From: Reichenbachiella agariperforans | GTDB taxonomy: Bacteria; Bacteroidota; Bacteroidia; Cytophagales; Cyclobacteriaceae | Direction: 5' to 3' | Length of the DNA stretch: 64,000 nucleotides | Assembly (NCBI RefSeq): GCF_900142205.1 | Contig: NZ_FRAA01000001.1 | Location: 1,200,796-1,264,795 of the forward strand | Part shown: positions 10,919 through 19,340 of the stretch, piece after piece | Layout: each line of letters starts with the position of its first letter | Numbering within the stretch: the stretch's first letter is position 1 | Program-made: the position numbers and the translations under genes | Notes under the pieces: generated by a model | Database searches by the model: none | What the model was told of the DNA's origin: nothing | What the model saw: the letters and a program-made list of their open reading frames with translations, nothing else

Positions 10919-11446
10919 ATGAAAACACTTATCATAACACTATCTATACTTTTTGCCACTACGGGCATGGAGTCTTCTTTTTACAATTTCAAAGTCAATG
11001 CACTGGACAGTGATCAGGTTATCGATTTCAACCAGTTCAAAGGCAAGAAAGTCCTAGTCGTCAATGTCGCATCTAAATGCGGGTACACGCCACAGTACAA
11101 AGATCTACAAGCTCTATCCGAAAAGTACAAAGAGTCTTTGGTCGTACTGGGCATGCCATGTGATCAGTTTGCTGGTCAGGAGCTAGATTTAGAGTCTTCG
11201 ATCAAGCAGTTTTGTACCGAAGAATTCAGCGTCACTTTTCCCATGACGACAGTAATCAATGTAAAAGGTGATGAACAGCACCCTGTTTATACTTGGCTCA
11301 CAAGTAAATCCGAAAATGGCAAAGGAGACTATAAAGTATCTTGGAACTTCAATAAGTTTTTGGTTGATGAAAATGGCCAATTGATCGAGTATTTTTCTTC
11401 TAACGTGAAGCCACTCAGCGAGGACATAACAAAATACTTGGACTGA
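10919..11446 (+). CDS. glutathione peroxidase family thiol peroxidase
   Basis: 175 residues. The N-terminus (MKTLIITLSILFATTGMESS) is weakly signal-like, so periplasmic location is possible. Catalytic tetrad visible: peroxidatic Cys in NVASKCGYTPQY (about 53), Gln in MPCDQFAGQE (about 87; usual Asn before Gln is Asp here), Trp and Asn in WNFNKFLVDENG (about 143). A Cys in IKQFCTEEF (about 101) matches the resolving Cys of the thioredoxin-dependent group, so it probably uses thioredoxin rather than glutathione to reduce peroxides. Single gene, followed by a probable terminator. Confidence 0.9.
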   Translation: MKTLIITLSILFATTGMESSFYNFKVNALDSDQVIDFNQFKGKKVLVVNVASKCGYTPQYKDLQALSEKYKESLVVLGMPCDQFAGQELDLESSIKQFCTEEFSVTFPMTTVINVKGDEQHPVYTWLTSKSENGKGDYKVSWNFNKFLVDENGQLIEYFSSNVKPLSEDITKYLD

Positions 11447-11472
11447 TTCTAGAAAACATAGACAGATTTACA

Positions 11473-11512
11473 AAATCCCTTTCGGTGCGATGTACTGGTA
11501 GGGATTTTTTAT
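11473..11512 (+). terminator. probable terminator after the peroxidase gene
   Basis: Arms 11473-11480 (AAATCCCT) and 11500-11507 (AGGGATTT) with a 19-nt loop, followed by a T run, 26 bp after the stop codon. Confidence 0.6.
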
Positions 11513-11693
11513 TTCCCAAAAACTAGACCAAATCCACCCTCAGTAGATGTTGAATTTGACAGATCACTGACACTCTTGCTTTTGTTTTCTGTCATCCTGT
11601 CACAGATCGTCGGGCTTTGCGCTTTGGAATGAGTTTTGCCACAGGGGGATTATAATTTTTAGTTTTAATCAAATAGTAAAACATAAATACATC

Positions 11694-13589
11694 ATGCAAG
11701 AGAAAGGTAATATTTCGATTCACACCGAGAATATTTTTCCAATCATCAAGAAGTTCCTTTACTCGGATCACGAGATCTTTTTGAGAGAGTTGGTTTCAAA
11801 TGCTGTCGATGCATCGCAGAAGTTGAAGCAACTTTCTGGAATCGGCGAGTTCAAAGGTGAGCTGGGAGATTTGAGAGTGGAGGTTAGCTTTGACGAAGCA
11901 GCCAAGACCATTACTATCAGCGACCGTGGTATCGGTATGACTGCTGAGGATATCAAGAAGTACATCAACCAGATCGCATTTTCTGGAGCCACTGAGTTCG
12001 TAGAGAAATACAAGGACAAAGGCGATGAGCAGCAAATCATCGGTCACTTTGGGCTAGGGTTTTACTCGGCCTTTATGGTGGCAGAAAAAGTCGAGATCAA
12101 TTCACTATCTCACGTAGAAGGTTCTGAGCCTGCTCGATGGATATGTGATGGCTCTACAGAGTTCGAAATCAGCGAAGGAGACAGAACTGAGCGTGGTACG
12201 GACATCATCTTGCATGTCAATATGGAGGACTCAGCAGAGTTCTTGAACGAAGCGAGACTACAGGGAATCTTAGACAAATATTGTAAATTCTTGCCTATCG
12301 AAGTGAAATTCGGTGAGAAAGACAAGCAAGTAGAAGATGGCAAGGACGATGAGGACAAGCCTAAATACAAAACGGTCAAAGAAGACAATATCATCAACAA
12401 TCCTGCGCCACTATGGACCAAATCTCCATCGGAACTGACCGATGAGGATTACTTGGCGTTTTATAGAGAACTATATCCTTTCTCTGAGGAGCCTTTGTTT
12501 TGGATCCATCTGAATGTGGACTACCCGTTCAACCTGACGGGGATTCTTTACTTCCCTAAGGTGAAGAATGATTTCGAGATGCAAAAGAACAAGATTCAGC
12601 TGTACTCTCGTCAGGTATTCATCACGGACGAAGTAAAAGATGTTGTGCCTGAGTTTTTGATGTTGCTGCATGGGGTGATTGATTCACCAGATATTCCACT
12701 CAACGTATCGAGAAGCTTCTTGCAAGCAGATGGTAACGTGAAGAAAATCAATTCATACATCACGAAGAAAGTAGCCGATAAACTGGGTGAGCTTTACAAA
12801 AAAGATAGAGCAGAGTACGAGAAAAAATGGTCTGATATCGGATTATTCGTAAAGTACGGAATGCTGAGTGATGAGAAGTTTTACGACAAAGCGAAAGACT
12901 TTGCATTGCTAGAAAACGTAGATGGTGAATTCTTCAACTTCGATGAGTACAAAACCAAAACCGAAGCACTACAGAAAGACAAAGATGACAACCTCGTCTA
13001 CCTCTACTCGACTGATCCAGCGAAGCAGCACACTTTCATCCAGTCTATCAAGAAGAAGTCTTATGATGTACTGAAGATGGATGGCCAGTTAGATTCGCAC
13101 TTCATTGGTACGTTAGAACACAAGCTAGAGAAGACTCAGCTCAAGCGTGTAGACGCTGAGACAGTAGACAAGCTGATCAACAAAGACGAGAAAATCGAAT
13201 CTGTATTGTCAGATGACGACAAAGAGAAGGCGAAAACGATCTTTGAGAAAGCGATCAATGACAAGAACTCTACGGTAGCGGTGGAGTCGTTGGCTTCTGA
13301 TGAAATGCCAGTCATCGTGACCATGCCAGAGTTCATGCGACGCATGAAGGATATGCAGCGCCAAGGTGGTGGTGGCATGATGATGATGGGAGATATGCCT
13401 GATCAGTACAACGTAGCGATCAATGCCAATCACCCATTGGTAGCCAAAGTACTCGGTAGCGACCAAGAGGACGCTAAGGAGAAACTAGCGCGTCAGGCTT
13501 ATGATTTAGCCTTGTTGTCACAGGGATTATTAGAGGGAGAAGCCCTTACACAGTTCATTAACAGATCTGTAGAGCTGAGCACCAACTAA
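11694..13589 (+). CDS. htpG: molecular chaperone HtpG (Hsp90)
   Basis: 631 residues, full length for bacterial Hsp90. The N-terminal GHKL ATPase domain has the helix FLRELVSNAVDASQKL (about 26-42), the DRGIGMT nucleotide loop (about 79) and the lid/Gly-rich GHFGLGFYSAFMV (about 118). The middle domain carries the src-loop NVSRSFLQAD (about 338). The C-terminal dimerisation domain contains a Gly/Met-rich loop (QGGGGMMMMGD, about 560). Helps fold or stabilise client proteins under stress. The insertion of charged residues near 205-225 (KQVEDGKDDEDKPKYK) is common in Bacteroidota HtpG. It stands alone, with a long hairpin terminator downstream. Confidence 0.97.
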   Translation: MQEKGNISIHTENIFPIIKKFLYSDHEIFLRELVSNAVDASQKLKQLSGIGEFKGELGDLRVEVSFDEAAKTITISDRGIGMTAEDIKKYINQIAFSGATEFVEKYKDKGDEQQIIGHFGLGFYSAFMVAEKVEINSLSHVEGSEPARWICDGSTEFEISEGDRTERGTDIILHVNMEDSAEFLNEARLQGILDKYCKFLPIEVKFGEKDKQVEDGKDDEDKPKYKTVKEDNIINNPAPLWTKSPSELTDEDYLAFYRELYPFSEEPLFWIHLNVDYPFNLTGILYFPKVKNDFEMQKNKIQLYSRQVFITDEVKDVVPEFLMLLHGVIDSPDIPLNVSRSFLQADGNVKKINSYITKKVADKLGELYKKDRAEYEKKWSDIGLFVKYGMLSDEKFYDKAKDFALLENVDGEFFNFDEYKTKTEALQKDKDDNLVYLYSTDPAKQHTFIQSIKKKSYDVLKMDGQLDSHFIGTLEHKLEKTQLKRVDAETVDKLINKDEKIESVLSDDDKEKAKTIFEKAINDKNSTVAVESLASDEMPVIVTMPEFMRRMKDMQRQGGGGMMMMGDMPDQYNVAINANHPLVAKVLGSDQEDAKEKLARQAYDLALLSQGLLEGEALTQFINRSVELSTN

Positions 13590-13622
13590 GCAAGCGCTTC
13601 TAGGCAAATTGAAATAAAGAGA

Positions 13623-13703
13623 AGAGGCTGTTGCAAAACACATGTCGTAGTTTCGCCAAATCAGGTGATCTGCGGGATAGGCTTTTGTAATAGCCTCTTT
13701 TTG
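13623..13703 (+). terminator. long-loop inverted repeat, htpG terminator
   Basis: Arms 13623-13638 (AGAGGCTGTTGCAAAA) and 13683-13698 (TTTTGTAATAGCCTCT) pair over 16 positions with two G-U pairs, across a 44-nt loop, and run into TTTTT. It begins 34 bp after the htpG stop. Its presence also argues against starting the next gene at the upstream ATG at 13665. Confidence 0.65.
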
Positions 13704-13718
13704 ATTAATATCGCATAT

Positions 13719-14561
13719 ATGAGATGGAATGCGCTACATACGAAATTACTAGCCACAGCACTGTGCGTGACTGGGCTGTCGCTACCCACCCTATCTCAGG
13801 AGTACGGTAGTGATGACGAACTGCTCCAAACCGAAAATGAGTACGAAGTACCACTGACGGTAGATCTAGACGCTGAGGAAGAAGATCGAGAAATCGAGCT
13901 CAAAAAGAAAAAACCGAAGCGTAAAGTCTTCTATGGAAAGAAGACTAGAAAAGGGTATACACGTACTGGATTCGGAGATAATGTAGTGTTGGAATTGTTC
14001 TTCTATCTCAAAGTGTATGAAGAACCAGTACCTTATGTACGAGATGTATATTGGTATGACTTTAGGCGAAGGAAAATCGTTAATTCCAGAAAGATAGATG
14101 AAGGAAATGCAGGCATACTACATGGCCCTTATAAAAAAATGCTAGGAGATCAAATCCTAGAAGAAGGGGTGTTTTACATGGGGGTCAAGCATGGTCGATG
14201 GTCCGAATGGAACAAACACAACATCCTTCAAAACAAAGAAAAATACTACAAGGGATGGCCCAAAGAGTCCCTTGTATCTTATCATAACCGCGAAGAGCGC
14301 CAGATCGAAGAGATCATCCCTGTGCACTACGGCGAGAAGGAAGGCAACTACTACGCCTTTCATGAAAGTGGCAACTTGGCTGCTTATGGCGAATATCAGT
14401 TTGATCATCGTGTCGGCATCTGGCGTGAATACTATGATCAGCGCAATCGTCGAAAACGTGAAATCATCTATTCTAAAGACCCTTTCGATGAGGATTTCGT
14501 CCCCTACATTATCCGTGAATGGGACGAGCATGGCAAGCTGATCTATGAGAACGATCAATAA
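13719..14561 (+). CDS. exported protein with MORN-like repeats
   Basis: 280 residues from the ATG at 13719. An upstream ATG at 13665 would begin inside the htpG terminator and is rejected. A signal peptide (KLLATALCVTGLSLPTLSQE) is followed by an acidic linker and a Lys/Arg-rich block (about 60-90). The body holds MORN-type or YwqK-like repeats: HGPYKKM, GVKHGRWSEWN, GEKEGNYYAF and HRVGIWREYYD, each with the G-x-W/Y pattern separated by 25-40 residues. Such repeats form beta-hairpin ladders in many Bacteroidota envelope proteins. Function unknown. Confidence 0.75.
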   Translation: MRWNALHTKLLATALCVTGLSLPTLSQEYGSDDELLQTENEYEVPLTVDLDAEEEDREIELKKKKPKRKVFYGKKTRKGYTRTGFGDNVVLELFFYLKVYEEPVPYVRDVYWYDFRRRKIVNSRKIDEGNAGILHGPYKKMLGDQILEEGVFYMGVKHGRWSEWNKHNILQNKEKYYKGWPKESLVSYHNREERQIEEIIPVHYGEKEGNYYAFHESGNLAAYGEYQFDHRVGIWREYYDQRNRRKREIIYSKDPFDEDFVPYIIREWDEHGKLIYENDQ

Positions 14562-14703
14562 CACCTCACCATCACATTGCTCCTGTTACAGGTTTGAGTA
14601 ATTAATCCAGTATTGGAACTATTCGCCGAAAGATAGGGTTGAATCAGCATAACTCCATATTATTCTGTGGAGCGACACTATTTTTCAATCTTATAAGGCA
14701 AAT

Positions 14704-15249
14704 ATGAAATTACACCAAGGACAAATCGCACCTGATTTTAAAGTTCAAGATATTTATGGTAATCCCGTTTCGCTGGCAGACTACAGAGGCAAACGTGTCT
14801 TGCTTAGCTTTTTTAGGGATGTGAGTTGTCCGTTTTGTAATCTACGCGTCAGAGATCTATCCAAACGCCGTGAGGAGCTAGAAAAAATGGGACTTCACAT
14901 GATTCTATTTTTTGAGAGTTCTGCCGAGGTGCTGAATAGTAGCCTCTTGCACAAGAAAGCTTCGCCGATACCGCTCATTGGCGACCCCAAAAAACAAGTA
15001 TATGGTCAATATGGTATCGAAGCATCAGCCCTCAAAATGATGAAAACCTTCTTTCAGAGTGGGGCGGTCAGTGCAATGAAAGAAGGCGCTACCATCGAGG
15101 TACCCAAAACCAAGGACAAATCAACAATGACACTGATACCCGCAGATTTTTTGATTGATACCGATCAAAAGATACATACCGCTCACTATGGTGCCCACAT
15201 TCGTGACCACATCACAATCGCTGATTTAGAAAATTTTATAAAATCATAA
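14704..15249 (+). CDS. peroxiredoxin-like AhpC/TSA family protein
   Basis: 181 residues with a thioredoxin fold. The N-terminus GQIAPDFKVQDIYGNPVSLA is the classic AhpC/TSA entry strand, and LLSFFRDVSCPFCNLRVRDL (about 32-51) holds a CPFC active-site pair in place of the usual peroxidatic T-x2-C. It ends with a polypeptide typical of the bacterioferritin-comigratory/peroxiredoxin-like group (LIPADFLIDTDQKI, HTAHYGAHI). No signal peptide, so cytosolic. Reduces peroxides or acts as a disulfide exchanger; the exact partner is unclear. Monocistronic. Confidence 0.85.
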   Translation: MKLHQGQIAPDFKVQDIYGNPVSLADYRGKRVLLSFFRDVSCPFCNLRVRDLSKRREELEKMGLHMILFFESSAEVLNSSLLHKKASPIPLIGDPKKQVYGQYGIEASALKMMKTFFQSGAVSAMKEGATIEVPKTKDKSTMTLIPADFLIDTDQKIHTAHYGAHIRDHITIADLENFIKS

Positions 15250-15504
15250 TAGCTTGTCTAATGAACTCAAGTGTGAGAACAATTGAAGACGACTCTTAAG
15301 CGAGTGACCAGCAGATGATTGATAAAAGGAAGAATAAGACAAACGGAAACATTGTTACTGGGATCTCTAGTTGCTTTTAGTGACAAGCACATTTTTTTGT
15401 ATTTGGGGAGTTGACCTAGGATGTTTCCTGCTGAATTTGGGAAGTGAGTAGCAACCGTGATCTACATGATAGAAGTACTAGTAACAATCAAAATTGATAC
15501 TACA
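15250..15504. other. intergenic region between convergent genes
   Basis: 255 bp with no supported gene. Neither the peroxiredoxin nor the response-regulator gene has a clear stem and T run here. Confidence 0.3.
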
Positions 15505-16230
15505 TCAAGCAATTGTATTAAACACTTTGACAAGTACATCTTTATATTTTTTGACCATCGGCACCTCATAAGCCCCTACCTGCACCATGGAGCTATTGAA
15601 TGAATCTATTTTAAGAGCATTCACTACATAGGACCGATGTACCTGGATAAATTTTTTATCCCCTATTTGAGACAAAAAATCTTTTAAAGTAGAGCGTATA
15701 ATATGCCGTTTTGTAGGGGTATATATCTCCAAATAATTATTGTCCGATTTGAGGTAGCAGATGTCATCTAGGCTGATTTTGACATATTGATAGTCTTCCT
15801 TGACAAAAAAACTATCACGAACCACCACCATTTCACTCTCCTCGTCCCCTGCTTGTTCTGTGAATATTTTGATAGCGACCTCCACAGCACTATACAAATG
15901 CCCTTTTTCTACGGGTTTGAGTAAGTAGCCATAAGGGGAAAGGTTGACTGCCTGATCGATGGTTTTTTTATCTCCATAGGAGGTTAGAAAAACAAACGGA
16001 AAATCCCTTCTCTCCCTGATTTGTTCGGCCAACCACAGCCCCGTTTCCTCACCTTTGAGTTGAATATCAAAAAGTGCCAAATCTGGCATCTCCCTTTCTA
16101 TTGCTTTCAAAGCTTCTGTTGCTCTGATACAGATCTCCGTCACTTCGTACCCCAGCTCTTCTAGCATATCGGAAATGGATTCTGCGATGATCATCTCATC
16201 TTCTACTATCAGTATTTTGATTTTACTCAT
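15505..16230 (-). CDS. LytTR-type response regulator
   Basis: 241 residues. The receiver domain is about 1-120, with acidic pocket residues in ILIVEDEMIIAES, phospho-acceptor Asp in LALFDIQLKG (about 55), Thr in FVFLTSYGDKK and Lys in YLLKPVEKG. The LytTR DNA-binding domain is about 140-240 (CYLKSDNNYLEIYT; FIQVHRSYVVNALKID). It probably activates genes from upstream LytTR boxes, perhaps the adjacent surface-fibre gene. Its ATG overlaps the stop of the histidine kinase by one base (TGATG), so the two are translationally coupled and form a cognate pair. Confidence 0.93.
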   Translation of the reverse strand: MSKIKILIVEDEMIIAESISDMLEELGYEVTEICIRATEALKAIEREMPDLALFDIQLKGEETGLWLAEQIRERRDFPFVFLTSYGDKKTIDQAVNLSPYGYLLKPVEKGHLYSAVEVAIKIFTEQAGDEESEMVVVRDSFFVKEDYQYVKISLDDICYLKSDNNYLEIYTPTKRHIIRSTLKDFLSQIGDKKFIQVHRSYVVNALKIDSFNSSMVQVGAYEVPMVKKYKDVLVKVFNTIA

Positions 16231-19200
16231 CAGGCCGCAAATTCTAGTTTAAAGCTCGTTCCATTATGGGTCTCAAAGTTAAACTCCCCTTCCAATTGCT
16301 GGCTGAGCATTCGAACCAACCGTAACCCCAGAGACTTGGTCTTCCGAATATCAATCTCGCTAGGAAGCCCTTTCCCATCATCTTTGATATTGAGAATATA
16401 GGTTCCATTTTCCTTAGACAGAAAAATGCTAAACGATCCAGTTCCTTTTTCATCAAAAGCATATTTAAATGCATTCGTCGCAATTTCATTAACTATCAGA
16501 CCAAGAGGAACTGCCGTATCCACATCAAAAAACACATTATCAGCTTTTATATTTAGCTGCACGTTTTTCATACCAAATGAAGCCCTGATTTCTCCCACCA
16601 ACTCTTGCAGGTACTCCCCAAAAGGAATGCTCTTCAAATCGTCATTTTCGTATAGTTTTTGATGAATCAAAGCCATCGAACGAACTCTGCCCTGTCCCTC
16701 TTCCAGCACTTTTTTGAAATCCTCATCTTCGAATTTTCCAGACTGTAGGTAGAGCAGAGAAGCAATGATCTGGAGATTGTTTTTGACACGATGGTGGATT
16801 TCTTTGAGTAGCGACTCTCGCTCTAGTAGGGCTTTTTCTATGATGTTTTTTTGGTTGCGAATCTCGGAGGTGCGCTCCTCGATGATTCCTTCCAACTTTA
16901 CATTCTCCTGCTTCAATCGTTTGGTATTCCAACCCACGATCAAATAGATCAGTCCTATTAATAGCAATAAATACAAACCATAGATCCAAAGCGTTTGGTA
17001 CCAGGGAGTTTCGACCACAAACTCAAACTTAGCCACGGCACTTTCATCAAAAAAAGCATTGCGCGCCTTCACACTGAAAGTGTATTGACCGGGTGACAGA
17101 TTGGTGTATTCCTTTTGATTCAAATCAGTCCATTGGGTCCATTCTTCATCGAAGGGTTCTAGCTTAAACGCGTACAAGTTCTGATCAGCGTAGCGATAAT
17201 ACGGCGCAGATACCTCAAACCGAAATGCATTCATCGAAGGATGGAGCGTTACGGGTTGGGGATCATCGTCCATGTAGACACCATTGAATATCGTCGAGTC
17301 CATATTCGCAATGACCTTCACACGTCGAATCAACGGATCAAAATTGAATGCTGAATTGACTTCTTTCCCTTTGGGAATGATGTAAAGTCCAGTACTCCCC
17401 GCTACCAATGCGCCGAAACCTTCTACATATTCAATCCATTGATTATTGCCTTCCAGTACGTTGCAAACACCCGAATCCAAAGTGGCATGACCTTGCTCGG
17501 TAAATTGAACCCTCCCTTTTTTATAGTGGTCAGATGAATACCAATAAACAGCATCGGATTCCTTAGTGAGGGTAACCAATTGTACATCATCAAACACATC
17601 CTGAAATATAGATGACTTGACCAACTGCTCTCGCGATGAGTCGAATCGATAAAAACCACCCTTGGCACCAAAACCTATTTCTGAATCAATCCAGTTAAGC
17701 ATTGGCGGTTCTTCATCTGGTATTCCGTCCTTCACCGTATACTGCTTGTAGCTTATTATCGAATCCATGCTGCTGTTGATGTTAAAGCTAAATATGTGCT
17801 TCAAATTCGCGCCCCAAATTCTGCCCGACTTGGCATCATATCTGAATTTAAGTGCGCTATCAGGCAGACTATCAGAAAACAAGGTCTTTCGATGTGTCCA
17901 TTTACTGTTTGTATATTCAAATAATTCTACATATTTCCCACTTACCCCCGAAGTGATGGCAAAAGCGGAATCCCGCAAGTACGTCAAAGCATAAGCTTGA
18001 TCCGACCGTTGGGTCAATAGTACTTTGTATTCATCCTCCTCTATGACGCCAGTCGTACCTCCTGATTTTGTCAAAATCTGTTTTTTGCCACCCAGCATCA
18101 TCTCATTGTACAGTTCGGAATTTTTCACCCGACTAAACGCTCTGTTTTTTAGCTTTATTTCATCGGCCGCTGTGGGACGCCACGGACGGGAATAGATACC
18201 TTGCGAAGTGCCAACATAAATTTGGTCATCGATGATTTTCGCATCCAATACATTGCCCTCCACACCAAGGCGTGTGTCAATGATGGAATGTGCAGAAGAA
18301 ATATCAACTCTGAACAAGCCTTCGTTGCTCCCCAGCCATAAGTTGTCAGAAGCATCAACAAATCCGCGATACACCTCATTTGTCAGTCCATTGGATTTAT
18401 CGAGATGAATGACAGGTTCGAATTTGTCATTGACGATGATCAGCCCTCCCTGCAACAGCGTTATGCCATAGTAAGCATCGGAAATTTTAAAAACAGAATT
18501 CGGATACTTGGATTTATAATAGGGCATGTTCAAAGCCTCAATCTCATAAGTCGTATCCACCGAATGATAGTAAATACCCTGGTAGTAGGTAGAAATCAAG
18601 ACGGCCGACTCGTCTATTTGAACTGCACCCGAAACCACAATATCCCTAAAATAATCACCTCTAGGCGTGGCGGATAAGGTATCTGCATCCAATTGCACCA
18701 GCCCTTTGCCTCTGACATGAAAGTTGATTGTTCCATCCATTAAGAAAAGGGCATTACTTACTTGATCCGTATTTTCATACAAAAACGTCTTGGTAGTTTC
18801 GTCATATATCAACACGGACTCACTTCCCGAAAAAGCAATTTTACTGCCGTAGCTCTTGACCAAACCGAGCACACCAAAGTGCAGGTCTGTAGGTAACTTT
18901 TCTTTCAAAGACTGAAAACGCATGAGTCCACTGGCGTCTGGTGCCAGATAACCTATCATATCCCATCCACAGAGGTATATTCTATTGCTTTCTGTTTTGG
19001 TAAATGAAAATCCAATTTGTCCTGATTGGATCGGGATGGATCTCCAAGTTTCACCATCAAATTCATTCAAAGAGGACGTCGTAGAAATGTAGATTAGTCC
19101 ACGATCATCTTGGATGATATCCCAAACCTGATCATTTCCTTGATAGGTATCTGAGCTGTAATGCTGTATAGGAGGGAGCCCCTCTTCATTGATCGTCAGC

Positions 19201-19268
19201 TTGTTCTGCGAGAAAATCGGGAAACAAATAAGACTCAGAAAGACTGTAATGTAAGTCAGTTTTTGCAT
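16230..19268 (-). CDS. beta-propeller sensor histidine kinase (HisKA_2 type)
   Basis: 1012 residues from the ATG at 19268; an in-frame start at 19295 would lie inside the terminator stem and is rejected. A signal peptide (MQKLTYITVFLSLICFPIFS) is followed by about 640 residues of periplasmic two-component-propeller blades (DNLWLGSNEGLFRVD; GLIYISTTSSLNEFDGETW), a Y_Y_Y domain (about 680-755), one membrane helix (LYLLLLIGLIYLIVGW, about 760) and a coiled coil. The kinase is HisKA_2: phospho-acceptor His in EIHHRVKNNLQIIASLLYLQ (about 825), then HATPase_c with VNEIATNAFKYAF and DDGKGLP. This is the hybrid-less relative of SusR/HTCS-like sensors, signalling an extracytoplasmic ligand to the LytTR regulator. 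Confidence 0.93.
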   Translation of the reverse strand: MQKLTYITVFLSLICFPIFSQNKLTINEEGLPPIQHYSSDTYQGNDQVWDIIQDDRGLIYISTTSSLNEFDGETWRSIPIQSGQIGFSFTKTESNRIYLCGWDMIGYLAPDASGLMRFQSLKEKLPTDLHFGVLGLVKSYGSKIAFSGSESVLIYDETTKTFLYENTDQVSNALFLMDGTINFHVRGKGLVQLDADTLSATPRGDYFRDIVVSGAVQIDESAVLISTYYQGIYYHSVDTTYEIEALNMPYYKSKYPNSVFKISDAYYGITLLQGGLIIVNDKFEPVIHLDKSNGLTNEVYRGFVDASDNLWLGSNEGLFRVDISSAHSIIDTRLGVEGNVLDAKIIDDQIYVGTSQGIYSRPWRPTAADEIKLKNRAFSRVKNSELYNEMMLGGKKQILTKSGGTTGVIEEDEYKVLLTQRSDQAYALTYLRDSAFAITSGVSGKYVELFEYTNSKWTHRKTLFSDSLPDSALKFRYDAKSGRIWGANLKHIFSFNINSSMDSIISYKQYTVKDGIPDEEPPMLNWIDSEIGFGAKGGFYRFDSSREQLVKSSIFQDVFDDVQLVTLTKESDAVYWYSSDHYKKGRVQFTEQGHATLDSGVCNVLEGNNQWIEYVEGFGALVAGSTGLYIIPKGKEVNSAFNFDPLIRRVKVIANMDSTIFNGVYMDDDPQPVTLHPSMNAFRFEVSAPYYRYADQNLYAFKLEPFDEEWTQWTDLNQKEYTNLSPGQYTFSVKARNAFFDESAVAKFEFVVETPWYQTLWIYGLYLLLLIGLIYLIVGWNTKRLKQENVKLEGIIEERTSEIRNQKNIIEKALLERESLLKEIHHRVKNNLQIIASLLYLQSGKFEDEDFKKVLEEGQGRVRSMALIHQKLYENDDLKSIPFGEYLQELVGEIRASFGMKNVQLNIKADNVFFDVDTAVPLGLIVNEIATNAFKYAFDEKGTGSFSIFLSKENGTYILNIKDDGKGLPSEIDIRKTKSLGLRLVRMLSQQLEGEFNFETHNGTSFKLEFAA

Positions 19269-19280
19269 GTTTCGAAAATA

Positions 19281-19313
19281 AAGGAAACCAGCCAAAAATG
19301 GCCGGTTTCCTTA
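19281..19313 (-). terminator. probable terminator/attenuator between fibre gene and kinase
   Basis: AAGGAAACCAGCC (19281-19293) and GGCCGGTTTCCTT (19301-19313) pair over 13 positions (one G-U in the minus-strand RNA) around a 7-nt AT-rich loop. On the minus strand it follows the fibre gene stop by 27 bp and ends 12 bp before the kinase ATG, so read-through from the fibre gene is probably limited. Confidence 0.6.
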
Positions 19314-19340
19314 ATTTAGAGAATAAGATTAAGTACTTTT